From NCBI RefSeq assembly GCF_010470675.1, contig NZ_VOIQ01000002.1, positions 124,001 through 188,000 on the forward strand: 64,000 nucleotides of DNA. The letters are read 5' to 3'. Each line of letters begins with the position of its first letter. Position 1 is the stretch's first letter. The stretch comes from Desulfovibrio sp. JC010 (GTDB lineage Bacteria > Desulfobacterota > Desulfovibrionia > Desulfovibrionales > Desulfovibrionaceae). The notes under the pieces are model-generated. The model saw only the letters and a list, made by a program, of their open reading frames with translations. It was not told the origin of the DNA and did not search any database. A program made the position numbers and the translations under genes. This document shows, piece by piece, positions 16,853-26,662 of this stretch.

Positions 16853-17216
16853 AGAAATTCCCCCTCGGATTAAAGCCGGACTTATGCACTTCCCCTCAAA
16901 AATGCATTAACACTTTGAGAACGAAACCTAACCACTTTTTTACCCGATAGCAAGAAACAAAGCACGCACTACAACAATATATTATTCATTAACAATATTA
17001 AACAAGCATATATTAGATATTAATCAGCAGCTATGCAATTGCACATTTTCATAAACACAAAAGCAATACTTAATTTTATAAAACATATCATTAAGTACAA
17101 CAGTTTTAAGCACTTTAGCTAATTCTGAAAAAACACGTATAACTTTAAACACTGACAGCTGTTGCACACTTGTCACACCACATAAGTAACCCAAAAGTCT
17201 CAAGTCTGTTTAACAC
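16853..17216. other. AT-rich non-coding gap
   Basis: The 420 bases between the GntR gene and the chemoreceptor gene contain no credible ORF. The middle (about 16975-17110) is very AT-rich with repeated AACAATAT/ATATTA stretches, consistent with the GntR promoter and possibly autoregulation. I found no clear operator or RNA structure apart from the terminator at its right end. Confidence 0.5.
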
Positions 17217-17251
17217 AAAAAGGCCGCTCTTCCTGAGAAGAACGGCCTTTA
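17217..17251 (-). terminator. Terminator of the chemoreceptor gene
   Basis: AAAGGCCG (17218-17225) pairs with CGGCCTTT (17243-17250) with an imperfect inner stem. On the minus strand a T-rich tract follows. Confidence 0.8.
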
Positions 17252-17272
17252 AACTGTTATATCTGAACGAGA

Positions 17273-19363
17273 CTATGCTTTTTTCAGATCATCAATAATA
17301 TTCTGAAGCTCTTCAGAGAGACGCGACAACTCATGCACTGCCTGTGAAGACTGATCCATAGCCTGAGAAGTCTCCCCTGCAATACGGTTGATCTCATCAG
17401 TATTGCGGTTGATCTCTTCAGATGCGGCAGACTGCTCTTCGGAAGCAGTTGCAATAGCCCTAACCTGATCCGCTGTGGACTCTACGATATTCACAATGGA
17501 TGACAGAGATTCACCGGCCTCTGAAGCATAAGAGGTGCTCTTTTCAACAATCCCTGAAGCTTTTTCCATATCGCTGATACTGTTGCGGGTACCGGACTGA
17601 ATTGCGGACACGGCATCGCCCACCTCTTTGGTGGCATCCATAGTCTTCTCTGCCAGCTTACGCACTTCATCGGCAACTACGGCAAAACCGCGTCCGGCCT
17701 CACCTGCGCGGGCAGCCTCAATGGCAGCGTTAAGTGCCAGCAGGTTGGTCTGATCCGCAATATCGGTAATCACGTTCATGACCTGCCCGATACCCTCAGC
17801 CCGCTGACCGAGAGTATGAAGACCGTCGGCCATCTGTCCGGTTGCCTGATCAACCTCGCCGATACTGGAAATCACGTTGCTGACAATTCCACCACCGTCC
17901 TCAGCCTGCTTGCGGGCGTCGTCAGCACTTTCAGCAGCCTGCGATGCATTCTGGGCGACTTCAAATACGGAAGCATTCATCTCTTCCATGGCTGTCGCAG
18001 CCTCTGCGGAACGCTCCCTCTGGACTTCAGCCCCGGCCCGGGACTGTTCAATCTGTGCGGAAAGCTCCTGCGACGCACTGGTAACCTGATCAACAATCTG
18101 CTCCAGATGGTTGGCGGCCTGCAGCATGCCTTCACGCTTGGCATTTTCTGCGGCACTTCTGGCCTCTTCGGCCTCGGCCAGAGCATCCTTGGCAAGCCTG
18201 GTCTGTTCCTCGGCCTCCTGACTCTTCTCTTCGGTGGACTTCAAGAGCTTACCGAGCTCAACAACCATGTCTTTCAATGCCTGTTGCAGGGTAAGCAGTT
18301 CACCGGAAAAACGGGATTCATCAGGAATAGCGTCGAAATCACCTTTGGATACGGACTGAGCAGCACCCACCAGCATCTGAATAGGATTTGCGATGGAACG
18401 GGCCACAAGCCAGCCGAACAGACAAAGCACTACAGCAATTCCAAGCCCCATAAGCAGGGTATCTTTCACAGTGCTGTAGGCATCTTCCATAATTTCGGAT
18501 TTATCAATCAGCAAGGCCAGCTTCCAACCAAGATCCGGGGAAGTGTACACCCTAACAAATTTATCTTCACCGCCAAGATTTACCAGCGCAAAATCATTAT
18601 TCATTGCGGCCAGATCTTTCATGCCCTGATCATCAAGCTTATCAGCCTGTTTAAAAGCGTAATCCTTGTTGACCGGATCGGAGAGAATAGTGTTATCCCC
18701 TTCCATTAAAATAATATAGCCGGTCTTACCTATTTTAATTGCCGAAACAACATCGGTGAGAGTGGAAAGGTTGATATCAAAACCGACCACACCGACAACC
18801 CGGCCATTGGACCTGATTTTAGCGGTAATGGAACTTACAGCCACTCCGGTTGTGGACTTATAAGCCTTACTTACGGAAGTATCGTTAGCAGCAGCAAGAG
18901 CTTCAGTATACCACGGCCTTGCCCGCGGATCATACCCGGAAGGCATACCGTCCTCCGGATACATATTGAACCCGCCGTCTTCCATCCCATAAAAAGCAAA
19001 GTCATAAGCTTTATGGCTTTTGACCATCCTCTCCATAAGGTCAAAGGCTGCCTTCCCCTGATCATTCATCCACTCTCTTTTCACAGCATCGAGCGATTTA
19101 TCCTGAACAAGATTAAGGTTATTCCCCAACGACTCAACAACCGCAGGTTCACCAGCCAAAAAATTAGCATTAAGTTCTGCCTCATGCATAAACTCGGATA
19201 TAAAATTATCCACCTGCTGCAATTCGCTGAGTGACGACTCTGAAAATGCAGTCTCGGCCATATCTGTCATTTTAACAAAAGCAATCGATGCCATGCCACC
19301 TGCACATAGCAGCACAGCAGTCAGAATAAGCAGAATAAGCTTATTCTTAATGTTCATCTTCAC
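17273..19363 (-). CDS. Methyl-accepting chemotaxis protein with dCache sensor
   Basis: A transmembrane chemoreceptor that would control CheA. TM1 is about residues 7-29, a periplasmic dCache_1 sensor about 35-295 (with the typical [13 protein letters not shown] motif), TM2 about 300-325, then HAMP. A long coiled-coil and the MCP signalling hairpin follow, including [20 protein letters not shown] and [16 protein letters not shown]. The ligand is unknown; dCache receptors often bind amino acids or small carboxylates. GGAGGT at 19371-19376 best supports the GTG at 19363; ATG 19357 and GTG 19366 are alternatives. No CheR/CheB pentapeptide is visible at the C-terminus. Confidence 0.92.
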   Translation of the reverse strand: MKMNIKNKLILLILTAVLLCAGGMASIAFVKMTDMAETAFSESSLSELQQVDNFISEFMHEAELNANFLAGEPAVVESLGNNLNLVQDKSLDAVKREWMNDQGKAAFDLMERMVKSHKAYDFAFYGMEDGGFNMYPEDGMPSGYDPRARPWYTEALAAANDTSVSKAYKSTTGVAVSSITAKIRSNGRVVGVVGFDINLSTLTDVVSAIKIGKTGYIILMEGDNTILSDPVNKDYAFKQADKLDDQGMKDLAAMNNDFALVNLGGEDKFVRVYTSPDLGWKLALLIDKSEIMEDAYSTVKDTLLMGLGIAVVLCLFGWLVARSIANPIQMLVGAAQSVSKGDFDAIPDESRFSGELLTLQQALKDMVVELGKLLKSTEEKSQEAEEQTRLAKDALAEAEEARSAAENAKREGMLQAANHLEQIVDQVTSASQELSAQIEQSRAGAEVQRERSAEAATAMEEMNASVFEVAQNASQAAESADDARKQAEDGGGIVSNVISSIGEVDQATGQMADGLHTLGQRAEGIGQVMNVITDIADQTNLLALNAAIEAARAGEAGRGFAVVADEVRKLAEKTMDATKEVGDAVSAIQSGTRNSISDMEKASGIVEKSTSYASEAGESLSSIVNIVESTADQVRAIATASEEQSAASEEINRNTDEINRIAGETSQAMDQSSQAVHELSRLSEELQNIIDDLKKA

Positions 19364-19501
19364 CACAGAAACCTCCCTGATAAGTTTCTACCTGAAATAA
19401 ATGTAAGCACCACACATTACATATAACACCATTCCTTCGAACGCCTCCCTCATAGTCGATTTGCGTAAATATATGAAGTATAATTTACCAAAAAGCAATT
19501 T

Positions 19502-19541
19502 TCACAAAATAAACCCCGTATCCAGAAAGAAACGGGGCTTA
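19502..19541 (-). terminator. Terminator of the PAS histidine kinase gene
   Basis: AAACCCCGT (19511-19519) pairs with ACGGGGCTT (19532-19540); on the minus strand it is followed by TTTATTTTG. It lies 26 bases after the kinase stop. Confidence 0.65.
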
Positions 19542-19566
19542 TTTTAAAAAGTTAAAAATCATCAGC

Positions 19567-21849
19567 TCATACGCCTTTGATCCGGCTTTCAATAGGCAAC
19601 CTGATGATAAATTTTGAGCCCTTACCTTCTTCAGACTCAACAAGAAATTCACCTTCATGGTTACGGGTAATGATAAAATAAGAAACCGATAACCCAAGCC
19701 CGGTACCCAGACCGACGCGCTTGGTGGTGTAGAACGGTTCAAAAACCCTCTTACGGACATCTTCATCCATTCCCGGGCCGTTATCTTCTACTTCAACGCG
19801 TACAAATTCCCCGTCCTTGCGGGTCCGCAGGGTCAGGGTCGGCCTGTCATCTCCATACTCTTTTTCGGACATGGCTTGTGCGGCATTTTTGAAAAGATTC
19901 AAAAAAACCTGTTCTATCTCGGTCTCGGTAATACCTACAGCGGGCAGACTCTGCTCATAATCCCTGCGGATTTCAATAACCTTGAAATCGTACTTCTTCT
20001 TAAGGTCATAGTCATTCTCCGCAAGGCTGAGAGCTTTTTCAAGAATCCCCTTGACCGGAACCTGAGTACGCGATGATTCGCTCTTGCGGCTGAACTCAAG
20101 CATGTTGCGAACGATGGAAGCAGCCCTGCGTCCGGCATCGCTGATGCCACGCAGATAGCCCAGAATCCCCCGCTGATCCATATATTGATGGACCTTGTTC
20201 AAATCCAGCCCCAGCTCAGCAGCAACTTCGGCATTCTTTTTCAATGAAGGTGAGAATCTCCTTTCAGTTCCCTGAACACCGGAGAGCACCGCACCAAGCG
20301 GGTTGTTGATCTCATGCGCCATGCCCGCAGCCAGGCCGCCTACGGACATCATTTTCTCGGTCTGGATCATCATATCTTCAAGGCGGGACTTCATGGTCAC
20401 GTCGTCGATAAGAACAACGGCATCGCGCCCTTCATCACTTTCCAGCAGGGGATAAACCTTGATATTCTTGTATTGTATATGTCCGTCCGAATTAAAAGGA
20501 ACTTTATTCTTTTCCCGGACTTCCAGATTTTCAACCGAATCCTTGATCAAATCCAGTTCGCTCTTCAACTGGGGAAAGACTTCAAGCAGCTGCATCCCCC
20601 GAACCTGCTCATAAGTATACCCGGTATCCTCTTCTGCTGATCTGTTCCACTGGTTGATACGCAGACCGGCATCAACACCGACCAGAATGGTGGGCATGGA
20701 ATCAATGGTATTCTTAAGCAGGTTACGCAGCCGGGCCAATTCATTCTCAGCTGCTTTTTTCTCGGTAAAATCAAAAGTGATGCCCATGTAAGAACTGACT
20801 TCGCCTTCTGTATCCCTGACAATCACGGTGCTGTCCGCAATCCAGTACACTCGGCCTGTGGGGTCGATTATCCGGTACTCATGATTAAAATGATCCACCC
20901 CGGATTCAACAAAACCCTGAACCTCCTGCTCGACCTTGGCAATATCCGCAGGATGGATGACCTCGCCGTACCTGATTTTTCCGGACATGAAATCATCGGC
21001 ATTGAATCCGAGCTGACTCACATTCTGGGAGACAAGCTCTACCGGCCAGTTATCTTCATGTTTCCACTTGAAAAGAACCATGGGACTTTTTTCCACAATC
21101 ATATTGGACTGGCGCAGGGCCTCCTCGGCTTTTTTGCGCTCGGCAATATCCCTGATCAGGTTGAGCCGCATTTCATTGAATGCCTCGGCCACACGGTCAA
21201 TTTCATCGGGTTTGGCATGCTGTTTACGCCGGTTCAGGACCAGTTCACGGCCAAGGGTGCTGATATCCATTTCCTGCGCGTACTCGGCCATGGTCTGCAG
21301 ATGGCGGGTGACCATATAATGGATAATCATGAGGATAAACAGGGCCACCAGAAAAGTCTTAACTCCCTGCGTAAGCAGGACCACAAAAACGCGCATCCGC
21401 AACCGTTTGAAAACATTATCAAGGTCGGCAACAGCGCGCAGCTGCCCCACCTCTACACTTTTACCGTCTATGACATGAATTAGCGGAAAATTTTTCTCAA
21501 TGGTATTGGTACCTTCAGGAACATCACCTATAAATGCCACCGGATCAACAGAACCGAAAGACATTTCCACCACCTCAAGATACCTCATCCCCGGCAGTTT
21601 CAATGCACCCTCAAGCTGGATCTTAACGTGATCAATATTGATATCCCACAGGCTGGCTGCAATAGTATTCACGTAACTGTGCTCAATCTGCCCGAACCCT
21701 TTCTGGATCTCGCTGACATCACTGCGGTATTCCATATACAGCTGCAGACTTGTCCCGAGAATAGTAAAAAAGGAGCTGCAGATTAAAATATACACAAGAA
21801 GCTTGTATGGCAGGACTTGCCCTTTTCGTATTTTAAAAAACTTCGCCAT
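19567..21849 (-). CDS. Membrane PAS-domain sensor histidine kinase
   Basis: 760 residues from ATG 21849 (the longer TTG frame at 21885 has no ribosome site). TM1 is about 16-36, a periplasmic region of about 130 residues follows, then TM2 about 165-188 and HAMP. PAS1 (about 258-375, ending in a PAC motif SSYMGITFDFTEKK) and PAS2 (about 385-500) precede HisKA with H in GMAHEINNPLG. The HATPase has N-box NLFKNAAQAMSE, DNGPGMDED and GLGTGLGLSVSYFI. No receiver or response regulator gene is adjacent, so its partner is elsewhere. The C-terminal third closely resembles the kinase at 52901. Confidence 0.92.
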   Translation of the reverse strand: MAKFFKIRKGQVLPYKLLVYILICSSFFTILGTSLQLYMEYRSDVSEIQKGFGQIEHSYVNTIAASLWDINIDHVKIQLEGALKLPGMRYLEVVEMSFGSVDPVAFIGDVPEGTNTIEKNFPLIHVIDGKSVEVGQLRAVADLDNVFKRLRMRVFVVLLTQGVKTFLVALFILMIIHYMVTRHLQTMAEYAQEMDISTLGRELVLNRRKQHAKPDEIDRVAEAFNEMRLNLIRDIAERKKAEEALRQSNMIVEKSPMVLFKWKHEDNWPVELVSQNVSQLGFNADDFMSGKIRYGEVIHPADIAKVEQEVQGFVESGVDHFNHEYRIIDPTGRVYWIADSTVIVRDTEGEVSSYMGITFDFTEKKAAENELARLRNLLKNTIDSMPTILVGVDAGLRINQWNRSAEEDTGYTYEQVRGMQLLEVFPQLKSELDLIKDSVENLEVREKNKVPFNSDGHIQYKNIKVYPLLESDEGRDAVVLIDDVTMKSRLEDMMIQTEKMMSVGGLAAGMAHEINNPLGAVLSGVQGTERRFSPSLKKNAEVAAELGLDLNKVHQYMDQRGILGYLRGISDAGRRAASIVRNMLEFSRKSESSRTQVPVKGILEKALSLAENDYDLKKKYDFKVIEIRRDYEQSLPAVGITETEIEQVFLNLFKNAAQAMSEKEYGDDRPTLTLRTRKDGEFVRVEVEDNGPGMDEDVRKRVFEPFYTTKRVGLGTGLGLSVSYFIITRNHEGEFLVESEEGKGSKFIIRLPIESRIKGV

Positions 21850-22007
21850 ATTCTCCGCCGGAGTAAGGTCGTTGGGATAAGACAAAAACAGTTTTAAGCA
21901 TGACCACTTTAGCGTATATTGACATAAAATGCTTAAGGATAAAAGATTCTTTTGTAATAAAAGAGCAAAGAGACAGGTTCCTCGGCAACCTCAATCAAGG
22001 ATTGCAT

Positions 22008-23114
22008 ATGTCACCCCGGCGGCACACACCCGGACCAACGACTATCGGAGCAGGAATTACGGCAATATCCATCTTGCTGCACATCCTGTTGTGGGTAAAC
22101 ACCGCCGGGGCTGCACTGTCTACCCCGCCCCCCATAAAATCTGCCCTACAAGATGAATCAGGGCGCATAAACCTAGAACTTAAAAACTTCGAGAACAGCG
22201 AAACCACTGACGCCAACATCATCCTTCCGAAACTGGCCCCGATCCCGCGCAGCGAAGAGGTCAGACCACGCACAGCCGACGAAATTGAGCCTTCTGAAGA
22301 ACTCAAAAAGATAATCAAACAGGTCAAAAACGGAACCCTGCCGGAATATTCGAATAAAAAACCGTCAGAAACAGACTATTCCATTAAAGCCGAAGACCTT
22401 GCCATCATCAAGGCCGGCGGAAAGCCTGTCAAGGCAGAGGAAGTTCGCCCTTCTCCGGCACTGGAAGCAGTCCTTGCGGCCTATCGCAACGGAAGCATCG
22501 ACTATACCCGGCGTGACATCAAAGAAGTTGAGGAAGAACTTTTCTACCACCAGCCGTATGCGGAAGTTGATATGGCATCAATTTATGATCTGGTGGTGCT
22601 CCGGACAGGACGGGATGTCTTTCTTTCACTTGACTACCAACAACTGGGACTAAACGGTAAAACAGTTGAAGAACTGAGGTCCCGCAGAATTAAAGACCTG
22701 CAACAGACCATTACCGCCATCAAGGTGAAAGAAAAAAGGAAACGGGGAGAGGAAACTGATGAACACGGCGAAAAACATATAAATCCGCCGGTAAAGATTA
22801 AAATCAAACCCAAAGAAACCTTTGCCCGCAGAATGCTCAACCTGCTGGGAATCAGACGCAAAGACGAAACCGTTGATTACGAAAAACTCAGCGTAACCTA
22901 CAGGGCCTACAAACGCTGGAGCAAACACATTCAGGATGTGGACGAGATGTTCCGCCGCAAACGCAGGCAAAAGATCCAGCTTCTGCACCAGCGGCGTTAC
23001 CGCCCGTCAAAAAGGGTGGACTGCAATGATCCTGCATTTCGTGGAATATGCCCGGACGGGCAACTGAAGATCAATCCTTACAAAAACGGCAATATCAGAT
23101 TTCTCAAACCATAA
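22008..23114 (+). CDS. Hypothetical secreted or membrane-anchored protein with duplicated motif
   Basis: Not recognised. The start was set at ATG 22008 (CAAGGA 6 bases upstream), giving 368 residues with a hydrophobic N-terminal segment (about 12-36) ending AGAALS, a likely signal peptide or anchor. The mature part is highly charged. Two imperfect repeats are visible: EEVRP...LKKIIKQVKNGTLPEY (about 82-115) and EEVRPSPALEAVLAAYRNGSIDY (about 145-167). The C-terminal third is Arg/Lys-rich with two cysteines near the end (DCNDPAFRGICPDG). It is divergent from the histidine kinase. It could be a flagellar or envelope accessory factor, but there is no direct evidence. Confidence 0.6.
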   Translation: MSPRRHTPGPTTIGAGITAISILLHILLWVNTAGAALSTPPPIKSALQDESGRINLELKNFENSETTDANIILPKLAPIPRSEEVRPRTADEIEPSEELKKIIKQVKNGTLPEYSNKKPSETDYSIKAEDLAIIKAGGKPVKAEEVRPSPALEAVLAAYRNGSIDYTRRDIKEVEEELFYHQPYAEVDMASIYDLVVLRTGRDVFLSLDYQQLGLNGKTVEELRSRRIKDLQQTITAIKVKEKRKRGEETDEHGEKHINPPVKIKIKPKETFARRMLNLLGIRRKDETVDYEKLSVTYRAYKRWSKHIQDVDEMFRRKRRQKIQLLHQRRYRPSKRVDCNDPAFRGICPDGQLKINPYKNGNIRFLKP

Positions 23115-23131
23115 TAAGGAGCAGCAGGATG

Positions 23132-23593
23132 CTACTCCTTATGTTCAGCCCATTTGTTTACGGCTTCGAGAAACATGAATGATTCAGTAGACTTGATACC
23201 GCCGATATTGGAGAGATCATCCACAAGGAACTGGCGGAAAGCATTTCTGGAGGCAACAAAAACTTCCAGCAGCAGGTCGAACCGCCCGGAAACGTTCATT
23301 ACAGACTGAACTCCGGGAACTTTGGAAATCTTTTCCATTATTTCCGGATTCGCCCTTTCTTCAAGGTTGATGCCGATCATGGCGATAAGGCTGTTCTCAA
23401 AATAGAGGGGATTAACAGAAGCAGTAATTCTTAAGTAGTCATTTTTGATCATCCGCTCTGTGCGCAGACGCACAGTACCATCAGATACTCCAAGCTTGCG
23501 GGCGATATTTTTGTAGGACTCACGGCCATTACGCTGTAATTCTTCAATAATTTTACGATCTACATCATCAAGTACCAGAGGACGCTCTTTCAC
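23132..23593 (-). CDS. Lrp/AsnC family transcriptional regulator
   Basis: The 153 residues have an AsnC-type N-terminal helix-turn-helix (DDVDRKIIEELQRNGRESY, then ARKLGVSDGTVRLR) and a C-terminal RAM ligand-binding domain (about 65-150) with the GRFDLLLEVF strand. GTG start with AAGGAGAT upstream. It is divergent from kbl-tdh with a 231-base intergenic region, so control of threonine catabolism and of itself is likely. The effector is probably an amino acid such as threonine, glycine or leucine; this is inferred from family and context. Confidence 0.9.
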   Translation of the reverse strand: MKERPLVLDDVDRKIIEELQRNGRESYKNIARKLGVSDGTVRLRTERMIKNDYLRITASVNPLYFENSLIAMIGINLEERANPEIMEKISKVPGVQSVMNVSGRFDLLLEVFVASRNAFRQFLVDDLSNIGGIKSTESFMFLEAVNKWAEHKE

Positions 23594-23754
23594 TTGAAAT
23601 CTCCTTTACTTAAAATAAATTCACTTTTTATCATTTAACGAAACATACATAGGAGAAAAATAACAAATCCGTCAATATCTGATTCATAAGAGCTATTTTT
23701 AAAATTTTGTGGCGTTTTTTAACTTTTGCATAAAATTTATTATTAAAATTTTGC

Positions 23755-23784
23755 TTGACACAATTATGTATGTTGATTTTTAAA
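23755..23784 (+). promoter_or_regulatory. Candidate kbl-tdh promoter
   Basis: Perfect -35 TTGACA at 23755-23760 and an AT-rich -10 (TTTAAA, 23779-23784) at an 18-base spacing. The surrounding 23640-23780 stretch is strongly AT-rich with A/T tracts, as expected for an Lrp-type regulatory region. The -10 is not strong. Confidence 0.45.
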
Positions 23785-23824
23785 TAACGCGTAGCAACAC
23801 TATTTACGGACGGGAGAAACGTAT

Positions 23825-25015
23825 ATGAAAAATAATTTACTTCAAGCACTTTCAGCCCAAACCGAAGAGTTGAAAGTAAACGGCCTTTACAAAGATGAAA
23901 GAATCATAACATCCCAGCAACAGGCCCTTATTTCGGTAAAGGGCGGTCAGGAAGTACTCAATTTCTGCGCCAACAACTATCTGGGACTGGCAAACAACCC
24001 CGAGCTTATTGATACAGGCAAAAAAGCCCTCGATAAGTACGGATTCGGTCTTTCTTCCGTCCGCTTTATCTGCGGAACACAGGATGTGCACAAAGCACTG
24101 GAAGATAAAATCAGCGAATTTCTCAAGACCGAAGACACCATTCTTTACAGTTCCTGCTTCGACGCCAACGGCGGCCTTTTCGAAACAATCCTGACCAATG
24201 AAGACGCGGTTATCAGCGATGCTCTTAACCACGCTTCCATCATCGACGGTGTGCGCCTCTGCAAAGCCCAGCGTTTCCGTTACAAGAACAACGACATGGC
24301 CGACCTTGAGGAGCAGCTCAAAGCTGCCGAAGGCTGCCGTTACAAACTGATCGTCACCGACGGCGTATTTTCCATGGACGGCATCATTGCCGACCTCAAA
24401 TCCGTCTGTGACCTGGCCGACAAATACGGCGCGCTGGTCATGGTTGATGATTCCCACGCCGTAGGCTTCATCGGCGAGAACGGACGCGGCACCCCGGAAT
24501 ACTGCGGAGTGCTGGACCGCGTGGACATCATCACCGGAACCCTCGGCAAGGCCCTCGGCGGTGCTTCCGGCGGCTACACTTCCGGCCGTAAGGAAATTAT
24601 CGAATGGCTGCGCCAGAGATCACGCCCTTACCTTTTTTCCAACACCCTTGCCCCGGTCATCGCCTCCACTTCCATCGCGGTTCTGGACATGATTGCTGAA
24701 AAGCCGGAATTGCGTGAACGCCTCAACGAAAACAGCCGCATCTTCCGCACCCGCATGGAAGAAGCGGGATTCGATCTCGTTCCCGGCAACCACCCCATCA
24801 TCCCGGTAATGCTCGGTGATGCTGTGCTGGCTCAGAAAATGGCCGCAGGACTGCTCAAGGAAGGCATCTACGTAATCGGATTCAGCTTCCCGGTCGTTCC
24901 GCGCGGACAGGCCCGCATCAGGACCCAGATGTCCGCTGCGCATACCCCGGAACAGGTCAACAGAGCCGTGGACGCATTCATTAAAGTCGGCCGCGAACTT
25001 GAAATTATCAAATAA
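23825..25015 (+). CDS. kbl: Glycine C-acetyltransferase (2-amino-3-ketobutyrate CoA ligase)
   Basis: PLP enzyme that cleaves 2-amino-3-ketobutyrate with CoA to glycine and acetyl-CoA, the second step of threonine degradation. The 396 residues match the alpha-oxoamine synthase family: [14 protein letters not shown] near the N-terminus, [17 protein letters not shown] (PLP Asp/His), and the Schiff-base lysine in [15 protein letters not shown] (about 244). Length equals E. coli Kbl. It is followed 18 bases later by tdh. Confidence 0.96.
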   Translation: MKNNLLQALSAQTEELKVNGLYKDERIITSQQQALISVKGGQEVLNFCANNYLGLANNPELIDTGKKALDKYGFGLSSVRFICGTQDVHKALEDKISEFLKTEDTILYSSCFDANGGLFETILTNEDAVISDALNHASIIDGVRLCKAQRFRYKNNDMADLEEQLKAAEGCRYKLIVTDGVFSMDGIIADLKSVCDLADKYGALVMVDDSHAVGFIGENGRGTPEYCGVLDRVDIITGTLGKALGGASGGYTSGRKEIIEWLRQRSRPYLFSNTLAPVIASTSIAVLDMIAEKPELRERLNENSRIFRTRMEEAGFDLVPGNHPIIPVMLGDAVLAQKMAAGLLKEGIYVIGFSFPVVPRGQARIRTQMSAAHTPEQVNRAVDAFIKVGRELEIIK

Positions 25016-25033
25016 TTATAAGGCTAAGTAAAG

Positions 25034-26071
25034 ATGAGCACCATGAAAGCCCTCGTAAAGAGCAAAGCCGAAGAAGGCATTTGGATGGAAGAGGTTCCGG
25101 TACCGCAATGCGGCCATAATGATGTCCTGATCAAAGTAAAGAAAACCGCCATATGCGGAACGGATGTCCACATTTACAACTGGGACAGCTGGTCTCAGCA
25201 GACCATTCCCGTACCCATGGTTGTGGGTCACGAATTTGTCGGCACCATTGAAAAAATGGGCGGCGAAGTTCAGGGGCTGGCCCTTGGTGACCGTGTTTCC
25301 GCTGAAGGACACGTTACCTGCGGACACTGCCGCAACTGCCGCGCCGGTAAACGCCACCTCTGCCGCAACACCATCGGTGTCGGTGTCAACCGCCCCGGCT
25401 GCTTTGCGGAATACGTCTGTGTCCCTGCTGTGAACGTTTTCAAAGTCGATGACTCAATCAGCGACGACATGGCCTCCATCTTCGATCCCCTTGGAAACGC
25501 GGTCCACACCGCCCTTTCCTTTGATCTCGTAGGCGAAGACGTACTCATCACAGGAGCAGGCCCCATCGGCATGATGGCTGTTGCCGTTGCCCGCCACGCA
25601 GGCGCAAGACACATTGTCATCACCGATATCAACGACTACCGCCTTGATCTGGCCGCTAAAATGGGCGCGACCCGCACCGTGAACGTCAGCAAGGAAAAGC
25701 TGGAAGATGTCATGAACGAACTGGGCATGACCGAAGGTTTTGATGTCGGTCTTGAAATGTCCGGCTCTCCCGCTGCATTCGGCGAAATGCTGGATAAAAT
25801 GAACCACGGCGGCAACATCGCCCTGCTGGGGATCCTGCCCGACAACACCGCCATTGACTGGAACCAGGTTGTCTTCAAGGGTCTGAAACTCAAAGGCATC
25901 TACGGCCGTGAAATGTTTGAAACATGGTACAAGATGGCCTCCATGCTTCAGTCCAGCCTTGACGTGACCCCCGCTATTACCCACCACTTCAAAATCGACG
26001 ATTTCCAGAAAGGTTTTGACGTGATGCGCAGCGGCCAGTCCGGTAAGGTCATCCTCGACTGGACCAAGTAA
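25034..26071 (+). CDS. tdh: L-threonine 3-dehydrogenase
   Basis: Zinc-dependent medium-chain dehydrogenase oxidising threonine to 2-amino-3-ketobutyrate with NAD. In the 345 residues the catalytic zinc site is [14 protein letters not shown] (Cys) and GHEFVG (His). The structural zinc lobe is [15 protein letters not shown], and the NAD-binding motif [13 protein letters not shown] lies at about 173-185. With kbl it forms the classic threonine-to-glycine pathway, likely controlled by the divergent Lrp-type gene. Confidence 0.96.
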   Translation: MSTMKALVKSKAEEGIWMEEVPVPQCGHNDVLIKVKKTAICGTDVHIYNWDSWSQQTIPVPMVVGHEFVGTIEKMGGEVQGLALGDRVSAEGHVTCGHCRNCRAGKRHLCRNTIGVGVNRPGCFAEYVCVPAVNVFKVDDSISDDMASIFDPLGNAVHTALSFDLVGEDVLITGAGPIGMMAVAVARHAGARHIVITDINDYRLDLAAKMGATRTVNVSKEKLEDVMNELGMTEGFDVGLEMSGSPAAFGEMLDKMNHGGNIALLGILPDNTAIDWNQVVFKGLKLKGIYGREMFETWYKMASMLQSSLDVTPAITHHFKIDDFQKGFDVMRSGQSGKVILDWTK

Positions 26072-26111
26072 AGGCAAACTTTGATACGCTCCGCGTTTCG
26101 ATAGACGATTT

Positions 26112-26158
26112 CGCCTCCGGCGGCCAAAGGGACTAAGCCCCTTTGGAATCCCTATTAG
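26112..26158. repeat. Dispersed intergenic hairpin module, copy 4 (short)
   Basis: GCCTCCGGCGGCC box followed by a CCAAAGGGACTAAGCCCCTTTGG-type hairpin (AAAGGG pairs with CCCTTT) and AATCCC. It is a shortened version of the module at 38922 and lies just after tdh. Confidence 0.6.
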
Positions 26159-26177
26159 TTTATGTCAGCTAATAATT

Positions 26178-26217
26178 AATGGCAGACGATTCCAAATGAA
26201 TCGTCTGCCATTTTGGT
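26178..26217. terminator. Bidirectional terminator between tdh and the small HTH gene
   Basis: Perfect 15-bp stem (26178-26192 with 26198-26212), 5-base loop, TTTT on the plus side and AT-rich sequence on the minus side. Confidence 0.85.
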
Positions 26218-26238
26218 TTCCCTCACCGGTAATCGTTA

Positions 26239-26508
26239 TCAGTTCTTAAGCGAGGCGTACAGCCTGCGCACATGCCGTTTGCTGATTCCCAGCCGCTCGG
26301 CAATATCACAGGTTTCCACGCCATAATCCTTGAGTTGAACCACCTTTGCAGCCAACCCGGCATGCTTCAGGAACCTGTTTGAAACATAAATGCTTTCATG
26401 GGCAAATTCACTCACCACACTCAAAGCAGCCTTTTCAGGACATTTCATCCCGGATTTCACATGGTTCATTTCGCGAACCAGAACATCATAGAGTGCATTC
26501 TCCCTCAT
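26239..26508 (-). CDS. Small helix-turn-helix protein
   Basis: An 89-residue protein with a C-terminal helix-turn-helix (VETCDIAERLGISKRHVRRLYASL, about residues 64-87) preceded by a helical region with one CPEKA segment. It looks like a compact DNA-binding regulator resembling phage or Mor-type HTH tails, but I cannot assign a family. Convergent to tdh and upstream of AsmA with a terminator on either side, so it is monocistronic. Confidence 0.6.
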   Translation of the reverse strand: MRENALYDVLVREMNHVKSGMKCPEKAALSVVSEFAHESIYVSNRFLKHAGLAAKVVQLKDYGVETCDIAERLGISKRHVRRLYASLKN

Positions 26509-26589
26509 CCATCTAACTCCATATAGTTATACTTAATTAGATATAGACTATACTCTACACAGGACACTCTCTGCCAGACTCTGTCAGCA

Positions 26590-26630
26590 AAAATAAAAAC
26601 GGACTGCCTTCCGCAGAAGACAGTCCGTCC
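26590..26630 (-). terminator. Terminator of the AsmA-family gene
   Basis: ACGGACTGCCTTC pairs with GAAGACAGTCCGT (one mismatch) across a CGC loop (26599-26628). On the minus strand it is followed by TTTTTATTTTTG. Confidence 0.8.
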
Positions 26631-26662
26631 TAATTATCTAACTATTTGTTATTGCAATTTAA

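Noticed and set aside
17816-18709. Long open frame on the plus strand opposite the chemoreceptor gene
   Set aside because: It mirrors the strongly biased codons of the receptor; no domain is recognisable and no start signal is present.
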